DNA from: CAJQLB01 sp041392065
Lineage (GTDB): Bacteria; Bacteroidota; Bacteroidia; Flavobacteriales; Flavobacteriaceae
Length of the DNA: 64,000 bases
NCBI GenBank assembly: GCA_041392065.1
Contig: JAWKMU010000004.1
Coordinates: 310,001 to 374,000, forward strand
Reading direction: 5' to 3'
In this document: in pieces, positions 51,603 to 61,300 of the stretch
Numbering within the stretch: the stretch's first letter is position 1
How the letters are laid out: the number at the start of each line of letters is the position of its first letter
Position numbers and translations under genes: made by a program
Notes under the pieces: model-generated
Database searches by the model: none
The model's input: only the letters and a program-made list of their open reading frames with translations
What the model was told of the DNA's origin: nothing

Positions 51603-53582
51603 TTATTGGGTTGTATTTCCAATAAATTGCACAACAGTTCCAGAAGTTTCAAGAGCTTTAATTTCCAATTCTCCATTTATTAGGAATGCTCTTTCTTTCA
51701 TGTTTTGAATACCATTTGATGATTCTATTTGTTCGTCAGAGACTCCAATACCATTATCCAAACATTGAATGTCAAGTTGGTTATCTTGATATTTAAAAAT
51801 TAAAATTACCTCGCTACATTTAGAATGTTTTAGAGTATTTGTCATCGCTTCTTTAAAAATATAAATAAGTTGTTTACTCCAATAGTATGGTAGCTTTATA
51901 TTAGCGTCCAAGTTCTTCTGTAAAACAAACTTAATTGAAGTGTTTTTAAACAAATCTTCTCCAAAATCTGATAAATATGTAACTACTTCTTCTAAATAAT
52001 CACTATTAGACTTTAAGGAAAAAACAAAATCCTTTGTACCAACAAATAAAGTATTGGCATCTTCTTTAATCTGTTTGATTTTAGTTTTTATATTTTCGTC
52101 TTTATCAGACAATTTATCTGCAACCAAGTTTGACAATAATGATATTCTTGCAAGCTTATTCCCTAAGTCATCATGAAAATCCTGCGCAATATTATCTCTT
52201 ACATTAGATAGTTCTTTTTCTAAAACCAGTTGTTTATCAAAGGCTATTTTTAAAGCTTCATTTTTTTGACGGATTCTTTTTAATTGAATGATACTTCCAA
52301 AAAATAATATAAGCACAATTACCAAAGCTGCAATTATCAGCCATACATTCTGCCGCTTTATTTGAGCTTGTTTGTTTTCTATTTCTAAACTAGCGATTTT
52401 TTGTTGTTGATTTAAACTTAATATTTCAGCATCTTTAAGTTCGGTTTTATACTTTGTTTCAAGTTCGTTTATAGCCTTATTTTTTTCTTTATCATTCAAT
52501 TCTTTTTCAAATTCACTTTTTTCTTCCAATGCCTTTAATGCTTGATTTGGCAAATTAAAGTGTTTATAAGCTTGATATGAAAATTGCGAAATATTCGCCC
52601 CATAGTAAGGTGTAGATTTTATTTGGAGGTTATTTAAAGAATCTACATATGCCAGTGTTAAGGCTTTTTGGTTTTTGGTTTTGTAAATGTTTCCCAAATT
52701 TTCATAAGCATTGATGATTACCGTTTCGTTGGTTAATGCTCTTTTTTTCAACACTTGCTTAGCATAAAACTCTGAATTTTTATAATCTTTTTTGACAATG
52801 TAATAATTACTTAAAACAGCATAACTACTTATTACACGGGAATTAAAATTATTATCCTTGGCTAGTTTTAATGCCTTTTGGCTATATTCAAAAACTAAAT
52901 CCAAGTAATTTATATCATTATGCCTATTATATAAATCTAAATACTGTTGAGAAGCAAAACTATAAATCACATTCTCCATTAAAGGATCTTGAATATTATT
53001 ATTTTCAGCAACTTCAATAGCCTTTTTTATATAATCTAATTGTTTATTATACTGTTTTTGAATTGCATATATATATGAGATGGCATAATTTGCTTGCGCA
53101 ACATTTTTTAGATCGTTTATTTTTTCTGAAATTTTAACCGCCTGTAAAAGGTGTTCAATAGCAAGAACATTACGATCCATATTTTGATAAAGTGTTCCTA
53201 ACTTATTGTGAAAATCGGCTTGGATTTTAAAATTATTGCTATTATCGACTAGCTTAAGACCTTCTTTAAAATTCTTTTCAGCCTCTTTAAAGTTTTTCAA
53301 AGTCAAGTTTCCAACCCCAAGATATTTTATGGCTTCAATTTCTAAACTTTTGTTTTTTTGTGCTTCTGACAAATCCAGTGCTTTAGCACTGTAAAAAGCC
53401 AAAGAATCTCCTTTACCAGTTGTTTGATAATAATATTTTGCTAAATCTAAATAGGCTTTTACTAATGATGTATCCTTAGAAATTTCTGTTTTTTTTCTTA
53501 ATTCAGCTTCTTCATTCTGGGAAAAACCAAAATTTGTGATTAGAAAAAAAAGAGGCAAAAGCCATTTAAGATATAAATTCAT
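51603..53582 (-). CDS. TPR sensor histidine kinase (HisKA_3/HATPase)
   Basis: A 659-residue sensor. It has a signal peptide (MNLYLKWLLPLFFLITNFGF), about 350 periplasmic residues of TPR repeats (KAYLDLAKYYYQTTG, FHNKLGTLYQNMDRN, AYENLGNIYKTKNQ), a short coiled coil, one membrane segment near residues 412-434 (WLIIAALVIVLILFFGSI), and a dimerisation domain with the phospho-His at residue 470 in QDFHDDLGNKLARISLL. The HATPase_c domain has NTLKHSKCSEV and LDNGIGV. It lies upstream of, and in one operon with, the response regulator. The TPR region probably senses a periplasmic protein or peptide. Confidence 0.9.
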   Translation of the reverse strand: MNLYLKWLLPLFFLITNFGFSQNEEAELRKKTEISKDTSLVKAYLDLAKYYYQTTGKGDSLAFYSAKALDLSEAQKNKSLEIEAIKYLGVGNLTLKNFKEAEKNFKEGLKLVDNSNNFKIQADFHNKLGTLYQNMDRNVLAIEHLLQAVKISEKINDLKNVAQANYAISYIYAIQKQYNKQLDYIKKAIEVAENNNIQDPLMENVIYSFASQQYLDLYNRHNDINYLDLVFEYSQKALKLAKDNNFNSRVISSYAVLSNYYIVKKDYKNSEFYAKQVLKKRALTNETVIINAYENLGNIYKTKNQKALTLAYVDSLNNLQIKSTPYYGANISQFSYQAYKHFNLPNQALKALEEKSEFEKELNDKEKNKAINELETKYKTELKDAEILSLNQQQKIASLEIENKQAQIKRQNVWLIIAALVIVLILFFGSIIQLKRIRQKNEALKIAFDKQLVLEKELSNVRDNIAQDFHDDLGNKLARISLLSNLVADKLSDKDENIKTKIKQIKEDANTLFVGTKDFVFSLKSNSDYLEEVVTYLSDFGEDLFKNTSIKFVLQKNLDANIKLPYYWSKQLIYIFKEAMTNTLKHSKCSEVILIFKYQDNQLDIQCLDNGIGVSDEQIESSNGIQNMKERAFLINGELEIKALETSGTVVQFIGNTTQ

Positions 53583-53631
53583 TTATTCTCAATTGTAAAA
53601 CTTAAATGTACAAAAACAAACAAGAGAAATT

Positions 53632-53651
53632 ACCTACCCAAAAGGGTAGGT
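53632..53651. promoter_or_regulatory. Palindrome upstream of the kinase-regulator operon (probable autoregulatory operator)
   Basis: A perfect 20-bp inverted repeat whose core is CTACCCAAAAGGGTAG, 50-69 bp upstream of the kinase ATG. The core is identical to the site at 50886-50901, and the distance to the start codon is almost the same. Confidence 0.7.
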
Positions 53652-53678
53652 TTAAGAATTATAAGATTCGCTGAAAAC

Positions 53679-53724
53679 AAAAAAATCCTATTTCGATACC
53701 GATACCTATTGAGAAAAATAGGAT
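53679..53724 (-). terminator. Probable terminator after pdhC
   Basis: Arms ATCCTATTT (53685-53693) and AAATAGGAT (53716-53724) form a stem, followed on the minus strand by a U run from the A tract to the left. The stem sequence resembles that of the terminator at 48653-48690. Confidence 0.6.
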
Positions 53725-53746
53725 AGATTTTATTATCTATGATGAG

Positions 53747-53766
53747 ATTCCTGCCTACGTAGGAAT
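53747..53766. repeat. Palindromic repeat overlapping the pdhC stop codon
   Basis: ATTCCTGCCTACGTAGGAAT has outer arms ATTCCT/AGGAAT and an inner perfect palindrome CCTACGTAGG. It is of a type scattered through flavobacterial genomes. It contains the last three codons and the TAG stop of pdhC. Confidence 0.65.
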
Positions 53767-55380
53767 TAACATTGTCACTGGATTTTCAATGTATCCTTTT
53801 AGAGTTTGCAAAAATTGTGCTCCAGTTGCTCCATCAACCGTTCTGTGGTCACAAGCCAAGCAAAGCTTCATCGTGTTTCCAGGAACCACTTGTCCGTTTT
53901 TAACAACTGGCTTTTGCACAATAGCTCCAACAGACAATATCGCTGAGTTTGGCTGATTAATAATTGAAGTAAAGCTTTCAATACCAAACATACCTAAGTT
54001 AGACACAGTAAACGTACTGCCTTCCATTTCGTCAAGAGTTAGTTTTTTATTTCTAGCTCTACCAGCAAAATCCTTAACCGCTGCATTTAGTTGTGTTAGT
54101 GACTGCTCATTGGCAAATTTAACCACAGGAACTACCAAACCATCTGGAACAGCAACTGCAACTCCAATATGTACGTGGTTATTTATGCGCATTTTATCAT
54201 CAAACCATTGTGAATTAACTTGTGGATGTTGCTTTAAAGCTAAAGCACAAGCCTTTACTACCATATCATTAAAAGATATTTTAGTATCAGGCAAGGTATT
54301 ATATTGCTCACGGAACGCAATAGCATTATCCATATCAAACTCTACATTTAAGTAATAATGAGGAGCTGTGAATTTTGATTTCGCTAAGTTTTTAGCAATT
54401 GCTTTACGCATGTTTGAATTAGGAATCTCATCAAAATCTTCTTGTCCAGAAGGAACAAATTTACCAACTGAAGCAGTAGTTGAGGATGGTGTAAAGTTTT
54501 CAATATCTCTTTTTACAATACGTCCATTCTCTCCTGAACCTTTAACTTGAGATATACTAATACCCTTTTCTTCTGCTAATTTTTTAGCTAATGGAGAAAT
54601 AAATAATCTACCATTTGTAGAGGTTTGAACAGGATTTGAAACTGCAACTGCTTTTGTTTCAGCTTTAGTCTCAACTTTTGGTGTTTCTTCCTTTTTTGGT
54701 GCTTCAACTTCTTTTGCTTGAGCACTGCCAACAACTTTAAAGTTTTTAGCAATATTTGAAACATCAGTCCCAGCAGGTCCTATGATAGCTAACAAAGCAT
54801 CTACTTTAGCAGACTCTCCTTCTTGTAAACCAACATGTAATATTGTCCCAGACTGAAACGACTCAAACTCCATAGTAGCTTTGTCAGTTTCAATTTCTGC
54901 GAGAATATCACCTTCTTCTACTTTATCACCAACTTTTTTAAGCCAAGTAGCAACAGTACCTTCTTCCATAGTGTCACTCAATCGAGGCATGGTAACAACA
55001 GTTACACCTTCAGGAATTTCTATAGAAGACTCATCTTCACTTTTTGAAGATTTTTCAACAGCGCTCAGCGTGACATCATTATTATCGTTGGAATTTGAAA
55101 TTTGATTATTAGAATTTTCCAGAATACTGGTAATATCCTCTCCTTCTTTACCAATAATAGCTAATAACTTGTCTACTTTTGTAGTTTCACCTTCTTTTAC
55201 GCCTATATGAAGTAAAGTTCCTTCATGAAACGACTCAAACTCCATTGTTGCCTTATCTGTTTCTATCTCTGCAAGGATATCTCCTTCTTTTACTTTATCG
55301 CCAACTTTTTTAAGCCAAGAAGCAACAGTTCCTTCTTCCATGGTGTCGCTCAATCGAGGCATATTTATAATCTCTGCCAT
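53755..55380 (-). CDS. pdhC: Pyruvate dehydrogenase E2 (dihydrolipoamide acetyltransferase)
   Basis: E2 forms the core of the pyruvate dehydrogenase complex and passes the acetyl group from lipoate to CoA. The 541-residue protein has two lipoyl domains (about residues 2-80 and 125-210, each with ETDKATMEFES, Lys being lipoylated), an E3/E1-binding domain (FISPLAKKLAEEKGIS, about 260-295) and the catalytic domain ending with DHRTVDGATGAQFL. The linker between lipoyl domains includes DVTLSAVEKSSKSED, which comes from a dispersed repeat. The C-terminus is extended to LIPT by another repeat. It lies 3 nt after pdhA. Confidence 0.95.
   Translation of the reverse strand: MAEIINMPRLSDTMEEGTVASWLKKVGDKVKEGDILAEIETDKATMEFESFHEGTLLHIGVKEGETTKVDKLLAIIGKEGEDITSILENSNNQISNSNDNNDVTLSAVEKSSKSEDESSIEIPEGVTVVTMPRLSDTMEEGTVATWLKKVGDKVEEGDILAEIETDKATMEFESFQSGTILHVGLQEGESAKVDALLAIIGPAGTDVSNIAKNFKVVGSAQAKEVEAPKKEETPKVETKAETKAVAVSNPVQTSTNGRLFISPLAKKLAEEKGISISQVKGSGENGRIVKRDIENFTPSSTTASVGKFVPSGQEDFDEIPNSNMRKAIAKNLAKSKFTAPHYYLNVEFDMDNAIAFREQYNTLPDTKISFNDMVVKACALALKQHPQVNSQWFDDKMRINNHVHIGVAVAVPDGLVVPVVKFANEQSLTQLNAAVKDFAGRARNKKLTLDEMEGSTFTVSNLGMFGIESFTSIINQPNSAILSVGAIVQKPVVKNGQVVPGNTMKLCLACDHRTVDGATGAQFLQTLKGYIENPVTMLIPT
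55054..55110. repeat. Dispersed repeat inside the pdhC linker
   Basis: The minus strand reads GTCACGCTGAGCGCTGTTGA (55074-55055), coding VTLSAVE, related to the intergenic element at 19215-19239. It sits in the Asn/Ser-rich linker between the two lipoyl domains, and the frame is kept. Confidence 0.6.
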
Positions 55381-55383
55381 AGC

Positions 55384-56382
55384 TTATAATTTATGTGGTA
55401 AAAATGGATAATCTTGTTGTTCGTAAACAGCGTCATACATCACGTTTTTTTCTGGCCAAGGTGATTCTTCAGCAAATTTTTCACATTCTGCAACTAAGTC
55501 TTTAACTTTCTTATCAATAACTTCTAATTCTTTTTCTGTTGCATATTTGTTTTCTATAATAACATCCTTAACCTGTGTAATAGGGTCAATTTTTTGATAT
55601 TCTGCTACTTCTTCTTTAGTTCTGTAATGCTGAGCATCAGACATTGAATGACCTCTATAACGATACGTTTTCATTTCTAAGAAAGTTGGTCCATCACCAC
55701 GTCTTGCTCTTTCAATAGCTTCATGCATAGCTTCAGCTACTTTTACAGGATTCATTCCATCAACTGGTCCACAAGGCATTTCATAACCTAAACCTAATTT
55801 CCAGATATCTGTGTGGTTTGCTGTACGCTCTACTGAAGTTCCCATAGCATAACCATTATTCTCACAGATAAATACTACTGGAAGTTTCCAAAGCATAGCC
55901 ATATTAAAGGTTTCGTGTAAAGAACCCTGACGAACAGCACCATCTCCCATGTAACATAAGGTTACAGCACCAGTTCCATGATACTTGTCTCCAAAAGCCA
56001 TTCCTGCGCCTAAAGGAATTTGTCCACCAACTATTCCGTGACCTCCATAAAATCCTTTTTCTTTTGAGAAAATGTGCATAGAGCCACCAAGACCTTGTGA
56101 AGTTCCTGTTGCTTTTCCGTACAATTCAGCCATAACTCTTCTTGGGTCAACTCCCATTCCTATTGGCTGTACGTGATTACGATAAGCAGTAATCATTTTA
56201 TCTTTGGATAAATCCATAGCATGTAAAGCTCCTGCTAATACTGCTTCTTGACCATTATATAAATGAAGAAATCCTCTTACTTTTTGCTGAATATATACTG
56301 CAGCAAGTTTGTCTTCAAACTTCCTCCAAAACAGCATATCTTCGTACCACTTTAGGTAAACTTCTTTTGTGATTTTTCGCAT
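55384..56382 (-). CDS. pdhA: Pyruvate dehydrogenase E1 component, alpha subunit
   Basis: The alpha subunit binds thiamine diphosphate for decarboxylation of pyruvate. The 332-residue protein has YRNHVQPIGMGVDP, GGSMHIFSKEKGFYGGHGIVG, the TPP motif GDGAVRQGSLHETFNMAMLW ending with ENN, and the phosphorylation-loop-like YRYRGHSMSDAQHYR. The beta subunit gene pdhB is not in the window, as is usual in flavobacteria where it lies elsewhere. pdhA and pdhC form an operon with a 3-nt gap; a -7 box stands 34 bp upstream. Confidence 0.95.
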   Translation of the reverse strand: MRKITKEVYLKWYEDMLFWRKFEDKLAAVYIQQKVRGFLHLYNGQEAVLAGALHAMDLSKDKMITAYRNHVQPIGMGVDPRRVMAELYGKATGTSQGLGGSMHIFSKEKGFYGGHGIVGGQIPLGAGMAFGDKYHGTGAVTLCYMGDGAVRQGSLHETFNMAMLWKLPVVFICENNGYAMGTSVERTANHTDIWKLGLGYEMPCGPVDGMNPVKVAEAMHEAIERARRGDGPTFLEMKTYRYRGHSMSDAQHYRTKEEVAEYQKIDPITQVKDVIIENKYATEKELEVIDKKVKDLVAECEKFAEESPWPEKNVMYDAVYEQQDYPFLPHKL

Positions 56383-56415
56383 GGACTACATTTACGTTTT
56401 TAGTTAGTAGAACCA

Positions 56416-56423
56416 CAAAAGTA
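56416..56423 (-). promoter_or_regulatory. Probable -7 box of pdhA-pdhC
   Basis: The minus strand reads TACTTTTG, matching TAnnTTTG, 33 bp upstream of the pdhA ATG. No TTG lies at the ideal distance. Confidence 0.45.
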
Positions 56424-56497
56424 ACACTTTAGTCAGTAATAAAAAAAACTGGAATTTGTAAAATTAACAGTTAAGCAAAAAGTTTATTCCGAAATCG

Positions 56498-56980
56498 TTA
56501 GAGTACAGATTTATCGAACATAAGAGGCAGTAAATTAGCAAGTGAGTTAGACTTGACCACTTTTCCTGTTTCTCCCATAAAATAAATTTCAATTGGGCTT
56601 TCTTGTTTTATTTCGTATTCCGCAATGGCTTGTCTGCAAGCTCCACAAGGCGGAATGGGTTTTGAAGTAACATTTTTAGTAGAACCAGCAATAATTGCCA
56701 TTTTTAAAATTTTAACATCTGGATATTTTGCTCCAGCAAAATAAATGGCAGTTCGTTCGGCACATAAACCTGAAGGATAAGATGCATTTTCTTGATTATT
56801 ACCAGTTATAACTTCATTATTATCTAATAGAATAGCTGCACCAACATGAAATTTTGAATAAGGAGCATAGGCATTGTCACGAGCCACTGAGGCATTTTGC
56901 ATGAGTTGCTGAACATCATTCGGCAAATCTTTTATATTATCGTAAATAAAAAAGGTAGATTCTACTTTTACTTGCTTCAT
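56498..56980 (-). CDS. cdd: Cytidine deaminase
   Basis: Cdd converts cytidine and deoxycytidine to uridine and deoxyuridine in pyrimidine salvage. The 160-residue form starting MKQVKVESTFFIYDN is the usual flavobacterial length; the upstream extension runs through the porV terminator and is rejected. The zinc and catalytic motifs are CAERTA and PCGACRQ, with the substrate segment PYSKFHVGAA. It lies between porV and pdhA, an arrangement frequent in this family of bacteria. Confidence 0.93.
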   Translation of the reverse strand: MKQVKVESTFFIYDNIKDLPNDVQQLMQNASVARDNAYAPYSKFHVGAAILLDNNEVITGNNQENASYPSGLCAERTAIYFAGAKYPDVKILKMAIIAGSTKNVTSKPIPPCGACRQAIAEYEIKQESPIEIYFMGETGKVVKSNSLANLLPLMFDKSVL

Positions 56981-56997
56981 TGAAACTATTTTAGACA

Positions 56998-57028
56998 AAA
57001 AAACTATTGCAAAATACAATAGTTTTTT
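56998..57028 (-). terminator. Intrinsic terminator of porV
   Basis: A perfect 12-base stem AAAAAACTATTG (56998-57009) pairs with CAATAGTTTTTT (57017-57028) around a 7-nt loop, 24 nt after the porV stop. It carries its own U run. Confidence 0.85.
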
Positions 57029-57052
57029 AATTCAATTATTATTTATAGGATT

Positions 57053-58294
57053 CTAATACTCACTATACTCTCCATCTCCAAAATTGAACGTGAGCGAAAA
57101 ACGCAAGGTGTTTTCTAATGGACTTTGAACCTTTGATGCAGAAAATAAGTAAGATAAATCAATATTAATAGTTGTATACTTAAATCCAGCTCCAAGTGCA
57201 AAGAATTTTCTTGCTCCTTTTTCTTCACTTTCGTTAAAATAACCAGCTCTTAGAGCAAAAGAATCTTCATACTGATATTCGGCTCCTAAAGCCCAAGTGA
57301 ACTCTTTTAGCTCTTCGCTAAATCCTCCTGGAGCATCTCCAAAAGATTGAAAAACTCCAGATATAAAACTCACATCCTGTGATTTTCCTGAAATGATTAC
57401 ATTTTCAGTTGTATTAATTTCCACATCTTCATCCTCTTCATAACTACCACTTCCATTAGTATCCTCAAATTCTATTTCTCTTCCTAAGATTGGAGGTGTT
57501 GGCACAAGCAATTTTGCAACTTCTGCAGTTACGTTAAGCCTATTATAATCATCAAAAATAAAGTCGAAACCTCCACCAAGTCTTAAATTGGTTGGTAAGA
57601 AGTTTTCACGTCCAGCATCGTCATACTTAATTTTTGGCCCAACATTTTGAAGTGCAAAACCTGCTCTCCAACGACCATTAAAACTGTTATAAGCATCTTC
57701 TTCGCTTTGATAATAACCTGCGATATCTACACCAAATGTACTAGCAGCACTTGCATTATCATCTACAGCTTGTATTCTTAAATCTGAGCGTAAATAACGC
57801 ATTGCCACAGCCAATGAAAATTGGTCTGCTAAACGTAGTGCATAAGATGCATCAATAGTAAGCTCATTCGGTTTTTCAATAAGTGCTTCAGAAAACTCGT
57901 CTTGTACAATTTCTATTTCACCAAGACTAAAGTATTTAAAACTTATACCAAATGCACTACCTTCGCTAAGCCTATTGAAATAGGTTACATTTCCAAGAAA
58001 AATATCGTTTACTAATTTACTTAAGTAAGGTGTATAACTTATTCCCAATCCTGATTTAGCTTCCGAGAATCCATATTTTGCAGGATTCCATTGCTGGGAA
58101 TAAGCATCAGCTGAAGTAGCAACTCCTAAATCTCCCATTCCTGCTGCTCTAGCATCTGATGCGATTAATAAAAATGGAACTCCAGTTGTTATTACTCTAC
58201 TATCATTTGAATAAGGAATAACTTCGGTTAAGGTCTGAGCTTTAACTTGGGCAAAAACTCCTAAAGTCATTAAAGCTATAATGTAGTTTCTCAT
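57053..58294 (-). CDS. porV: Type IX secretion system outer-membrane protein PorV (LptO)
   Basis: PorV is a FadL-like 14-strand outer-membrane barrel that receives T9SS cargo from the SprA translocon and delivers it to the PorU sortase. The 413-residue protein has a signal peptide (MRNYIIALMTLGVFAQVKAQ) and the family block FLLIASDARAAGMGDLGVATSADAYSQQWNPAKYGF. It ends in a barrel strand (NTLRFSLTFNFGDGEYSEY). It lies immediately downstream of porU, as in Flavobacterium johnsoniae, and has a consensus promoter inside the 3' end of porU. Confidence 0.95.
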   Translation of the reverse strand: MRNYIIALMTLGVFAQVKAQTLTEVIPYSNDSRVITTGVPFLLIASDARAAGMGDLGVATSADAYSQQWNPAKYGFSEAKSGLGISYTPYLSKLVNDIFLGNVTYFNRLSEGSAFGISFKYFSLGEIEIVQDEFSEALIEKPNELTIDASYALRLADQFSLAVAMRYLRSDLRIQAVDDNASAASTFGVDIAGYYQSEEDAYNSFNGRWRAGFALQNVGPKIKYDDAGRENFLPTNLRLGGGFDFIFDDYNRLNVTAEVAKLLVPTPPILGREIEFEDTNGSGSYEEDEDVEINTTENVIISGKSQDVSFISGVFQSFGDAPGGFSEELKEFTWALGAEYQYEDSFALRAGYFNESEEKGARKFFALGAGFKYTTINIDLSYLFSASKVQSPLENTLRFSLTFNFGDGEYSEY

Positions 58295-58341
58295 GTTGAT
58301 TATTTAAAATTAATACTGCTATCACTAGCATTAATCGTTAA

Positions 58342-58371
58342 CAAATATAATTTATTATTATAGTATTACAA
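58342..58371 (-). promoter_or_regulatory. porV promoter
   Basis: On the minus strand TTG (58371-58369), 19 bp, then TATATTTG (58349-58342): a full match to TTG-N19-TAnnTTTG. The -33 element lies in the last codons of porU. The -7 box is 47 bp from the porV ATG. Confidence 0.75.
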
Positions 58372-61300
58372 GTTTTTGATATTTTTCTACTTGCTTGTTT
58401 ATTTCGTTTGATCGCACTGTGAGTTTATACACATAAACTCCTTTTCCTATTTTATCTCCAAAATCGTCTCTTCCGTCCCAAGTTATATCTCTTGAAACAG
58501 AACTTGTGTTTTTACTACCTCCAAGTGTTTGACCATTGATTGTTCTGACCAATTTTCCAGAAACAGTGAATATCTGTACTGAAACGTCTAAAACACCTGA
58601 ACTATTGTGATTGAACCAAAATTCTGTGTAATTAACAAAAGGATTTGGATAATTTAATACATTTTCGATAACAAGCGATTCATTTTGGTTATACACCACA
58701 AATTGTATCTCTGCTGTTGAAGAATTGTTATAAACATCCCAAGCTTTAAAGGTTAAGGTATGTAAACCTGGTTCTAAATCTCGAAAAGGGTACGTTACCT
58801 TACCAGCTTGGTAACTATCTACATCGCTTTGGTAATAATCGTTTAATTTAAAAGGATTGGCTTCATCTCCATCAAGGATAGCAATAATATCATGACCAAT
58901 ACCACTTGCAGTATTGATCCCATTTTCATCTTGAAGCTTTGCTAAAAGAGTTGGCGCTTCATTTGTAATACCACCAGAAATGAAGTTTTCATCGTTCATA
59001 AACAATGTTATGGTTGGCCCTTCATTATCTTCAGGTGCATTTTCATTTAATCCTCCTATTTTTACATCAAAATTTGCTCCTGCTTGATCTTCTAATGGTG
59101 TTGAAGACTTTGCATAAAAGCTCACTTTACCTGTGCCAACAGGAATACCAATATCTCTTGGCACTATGAAATCAAATTCAAACTTTCCATTAGTGATAGT
59201 GGCTTGTCCTCTAAAAATAGTTTCACCAAGTGTATTAAAATTTAAAATAATGAGTTGTCCATTTTGAGTTGTACCATCATTTCCAAGTGTTGCTCTTTGT
59301 ATTTCTTTATCGTATATGCTCGCAGTGAGTACGCCATTATAATTAGGCATTGGGTTACCAAATTCATCAACCACTTCGCCTTCAATTTTTGCATGGCTTA
59401 GGGCTTGTAGCACATCAGTATCACCAGTAATTGGCACGTCATTAATTTGGGTTAACACGATATTAGGCTTTGGAAATGCTAACTTCATTGCTGGATCACC
59501 AATAAAAAATACTAAACGACGCTGCTCTATCCCTGAAATGGTAGGGTCGTTTTTTGTAAGTCTTAAAGCTTCTGCCATAGAAGGATATTCATTAGAGCCA
59601 AAAGCAAACAAATATTCTTCTAACACAATATTAAATGCAACTCCAACACTTACAAATATTTGCCTTGTAGTTGTTATTAATCCTATAGCACCTCCTTCTT
59701 TATTCCAATACAAATACTCTCCTGCTGTTGGCCTCTGAGGGTTATCAAACTTTGTATATTCGCAAGTAACAGTAACAAAACAGTTAAGTTTGCAAGTGTT
59801 TTTTAATTCTTGAGCATTAATTTTATCAAAAATTCTTTCTCCCGAAATACCATCTTCTCCTCCATGCCCAAAATAATTTACAACTAAGGCTCCAACCTCA
59901 ATGGCATCAAAAATAGCTTTATTTGCAGCTGGATAACGCTCGCCACCTGCTGTAGATTGTTGTGTGAATGAATCGGAGTGGACTTTGGTAACATTTATAA
60001 ATGGTTTATTCTGAGTTATAGTTTGCCCAATGTCGTCTGTTGTATTTTGTAAGACACTTTCCCAAGCTTGATCGACATCATCAGAAATGGTAATAATATT
60101 GTTCCTCCAATTTCCATATGCTTCTTCTGCGTAATACGATTGAATTTTATCGACCAACTCCTTGGCTCTTTGTGGTGTATCGGCTAAAATCCTTCCGACT
60201 GCAATATCCAGTTTATCTGATGTTTGCATAGATCCTTCGTTGTCGTCCATCATACCATAAAAATCATCAGAAACAAAAGAACCAGACAAGCTAAAGCTGT
60301 TAAGCGAATGCCATGAAGGTACAACATTGGTGTTATTAGATATCTTATCCTTATAATCAAACGAAGCATCTCCAAATAGACACAGATATTTTATTTTATT
60401 TTCAGGAGAACTTGCATTATCATAAACGTATTTAACAAGATTTCTTATAGCAGCAACATCTTGATTGCCTGAGCTAAACTCAGTATAAATGTCTTGCAAA
60501 TTATAGACTTTTACATTTAAACCGTATTGATCTCTATTTATCTGCGCTAAACGTTCTGCTTGCGTAAGCATATCGTTTCTTGCAACTATAATATAGTCTA
60601 CATCTTGGAAGTTGCCTGAACTATTATTAAAAACTGTTCCTTTAATATTCTGGTTTGCAACTCTCGAATTTGAATCTTGCTTAGGTTCAAAATAATCTGA
60701 AGGATCGATAGCCAAATATTGCCTAAGTTCACCTAATTGAGCTTTAAAACTAAAGGTTGAACTTTCATCTGTATTTATTTTGCTCTTTACATTATATTTA
60801 TCAGTAATGTCCCAAACTTGAGAAATATCTGAAGCGTTTGTGATACTGTATTCTCCAATACCACTTTCTGTTGCTACACTATTTTTCTTAAATATGAATT
60901 GGTTTCCAGTATGTGTTAAATTACGCGTTGCCTCAATTGATATATAATCTAAATATCCAACAGAAGAAGGATTACCATTATTATTGTAGTTGAGGTTTAC
61001 AGAAATTTGTGAAGAATTTACAGTAAAATTTCCTGTATAAACATCTTGTGTGGCTAAAATAGGGTCGTCAATAGCTGCAAATAAAAAATTATCAACATTT
61101 ACTCCATTTACATTTAATTGCATGGTTGTAACTGTTTCTCCTACTGCTGCGGCATAAACTTTTAGGTTGATAGGTTCTGTGGTTACCATGTTTTCAAATT
61201 CAAAAACAAAGGTTTTGTCATTTTCAAAATCAAACCTATCACCAAACCATCTCCTTCCTAATTTAGCCAAATTGTATTCGTCTATTTCATGAAATTTGTA

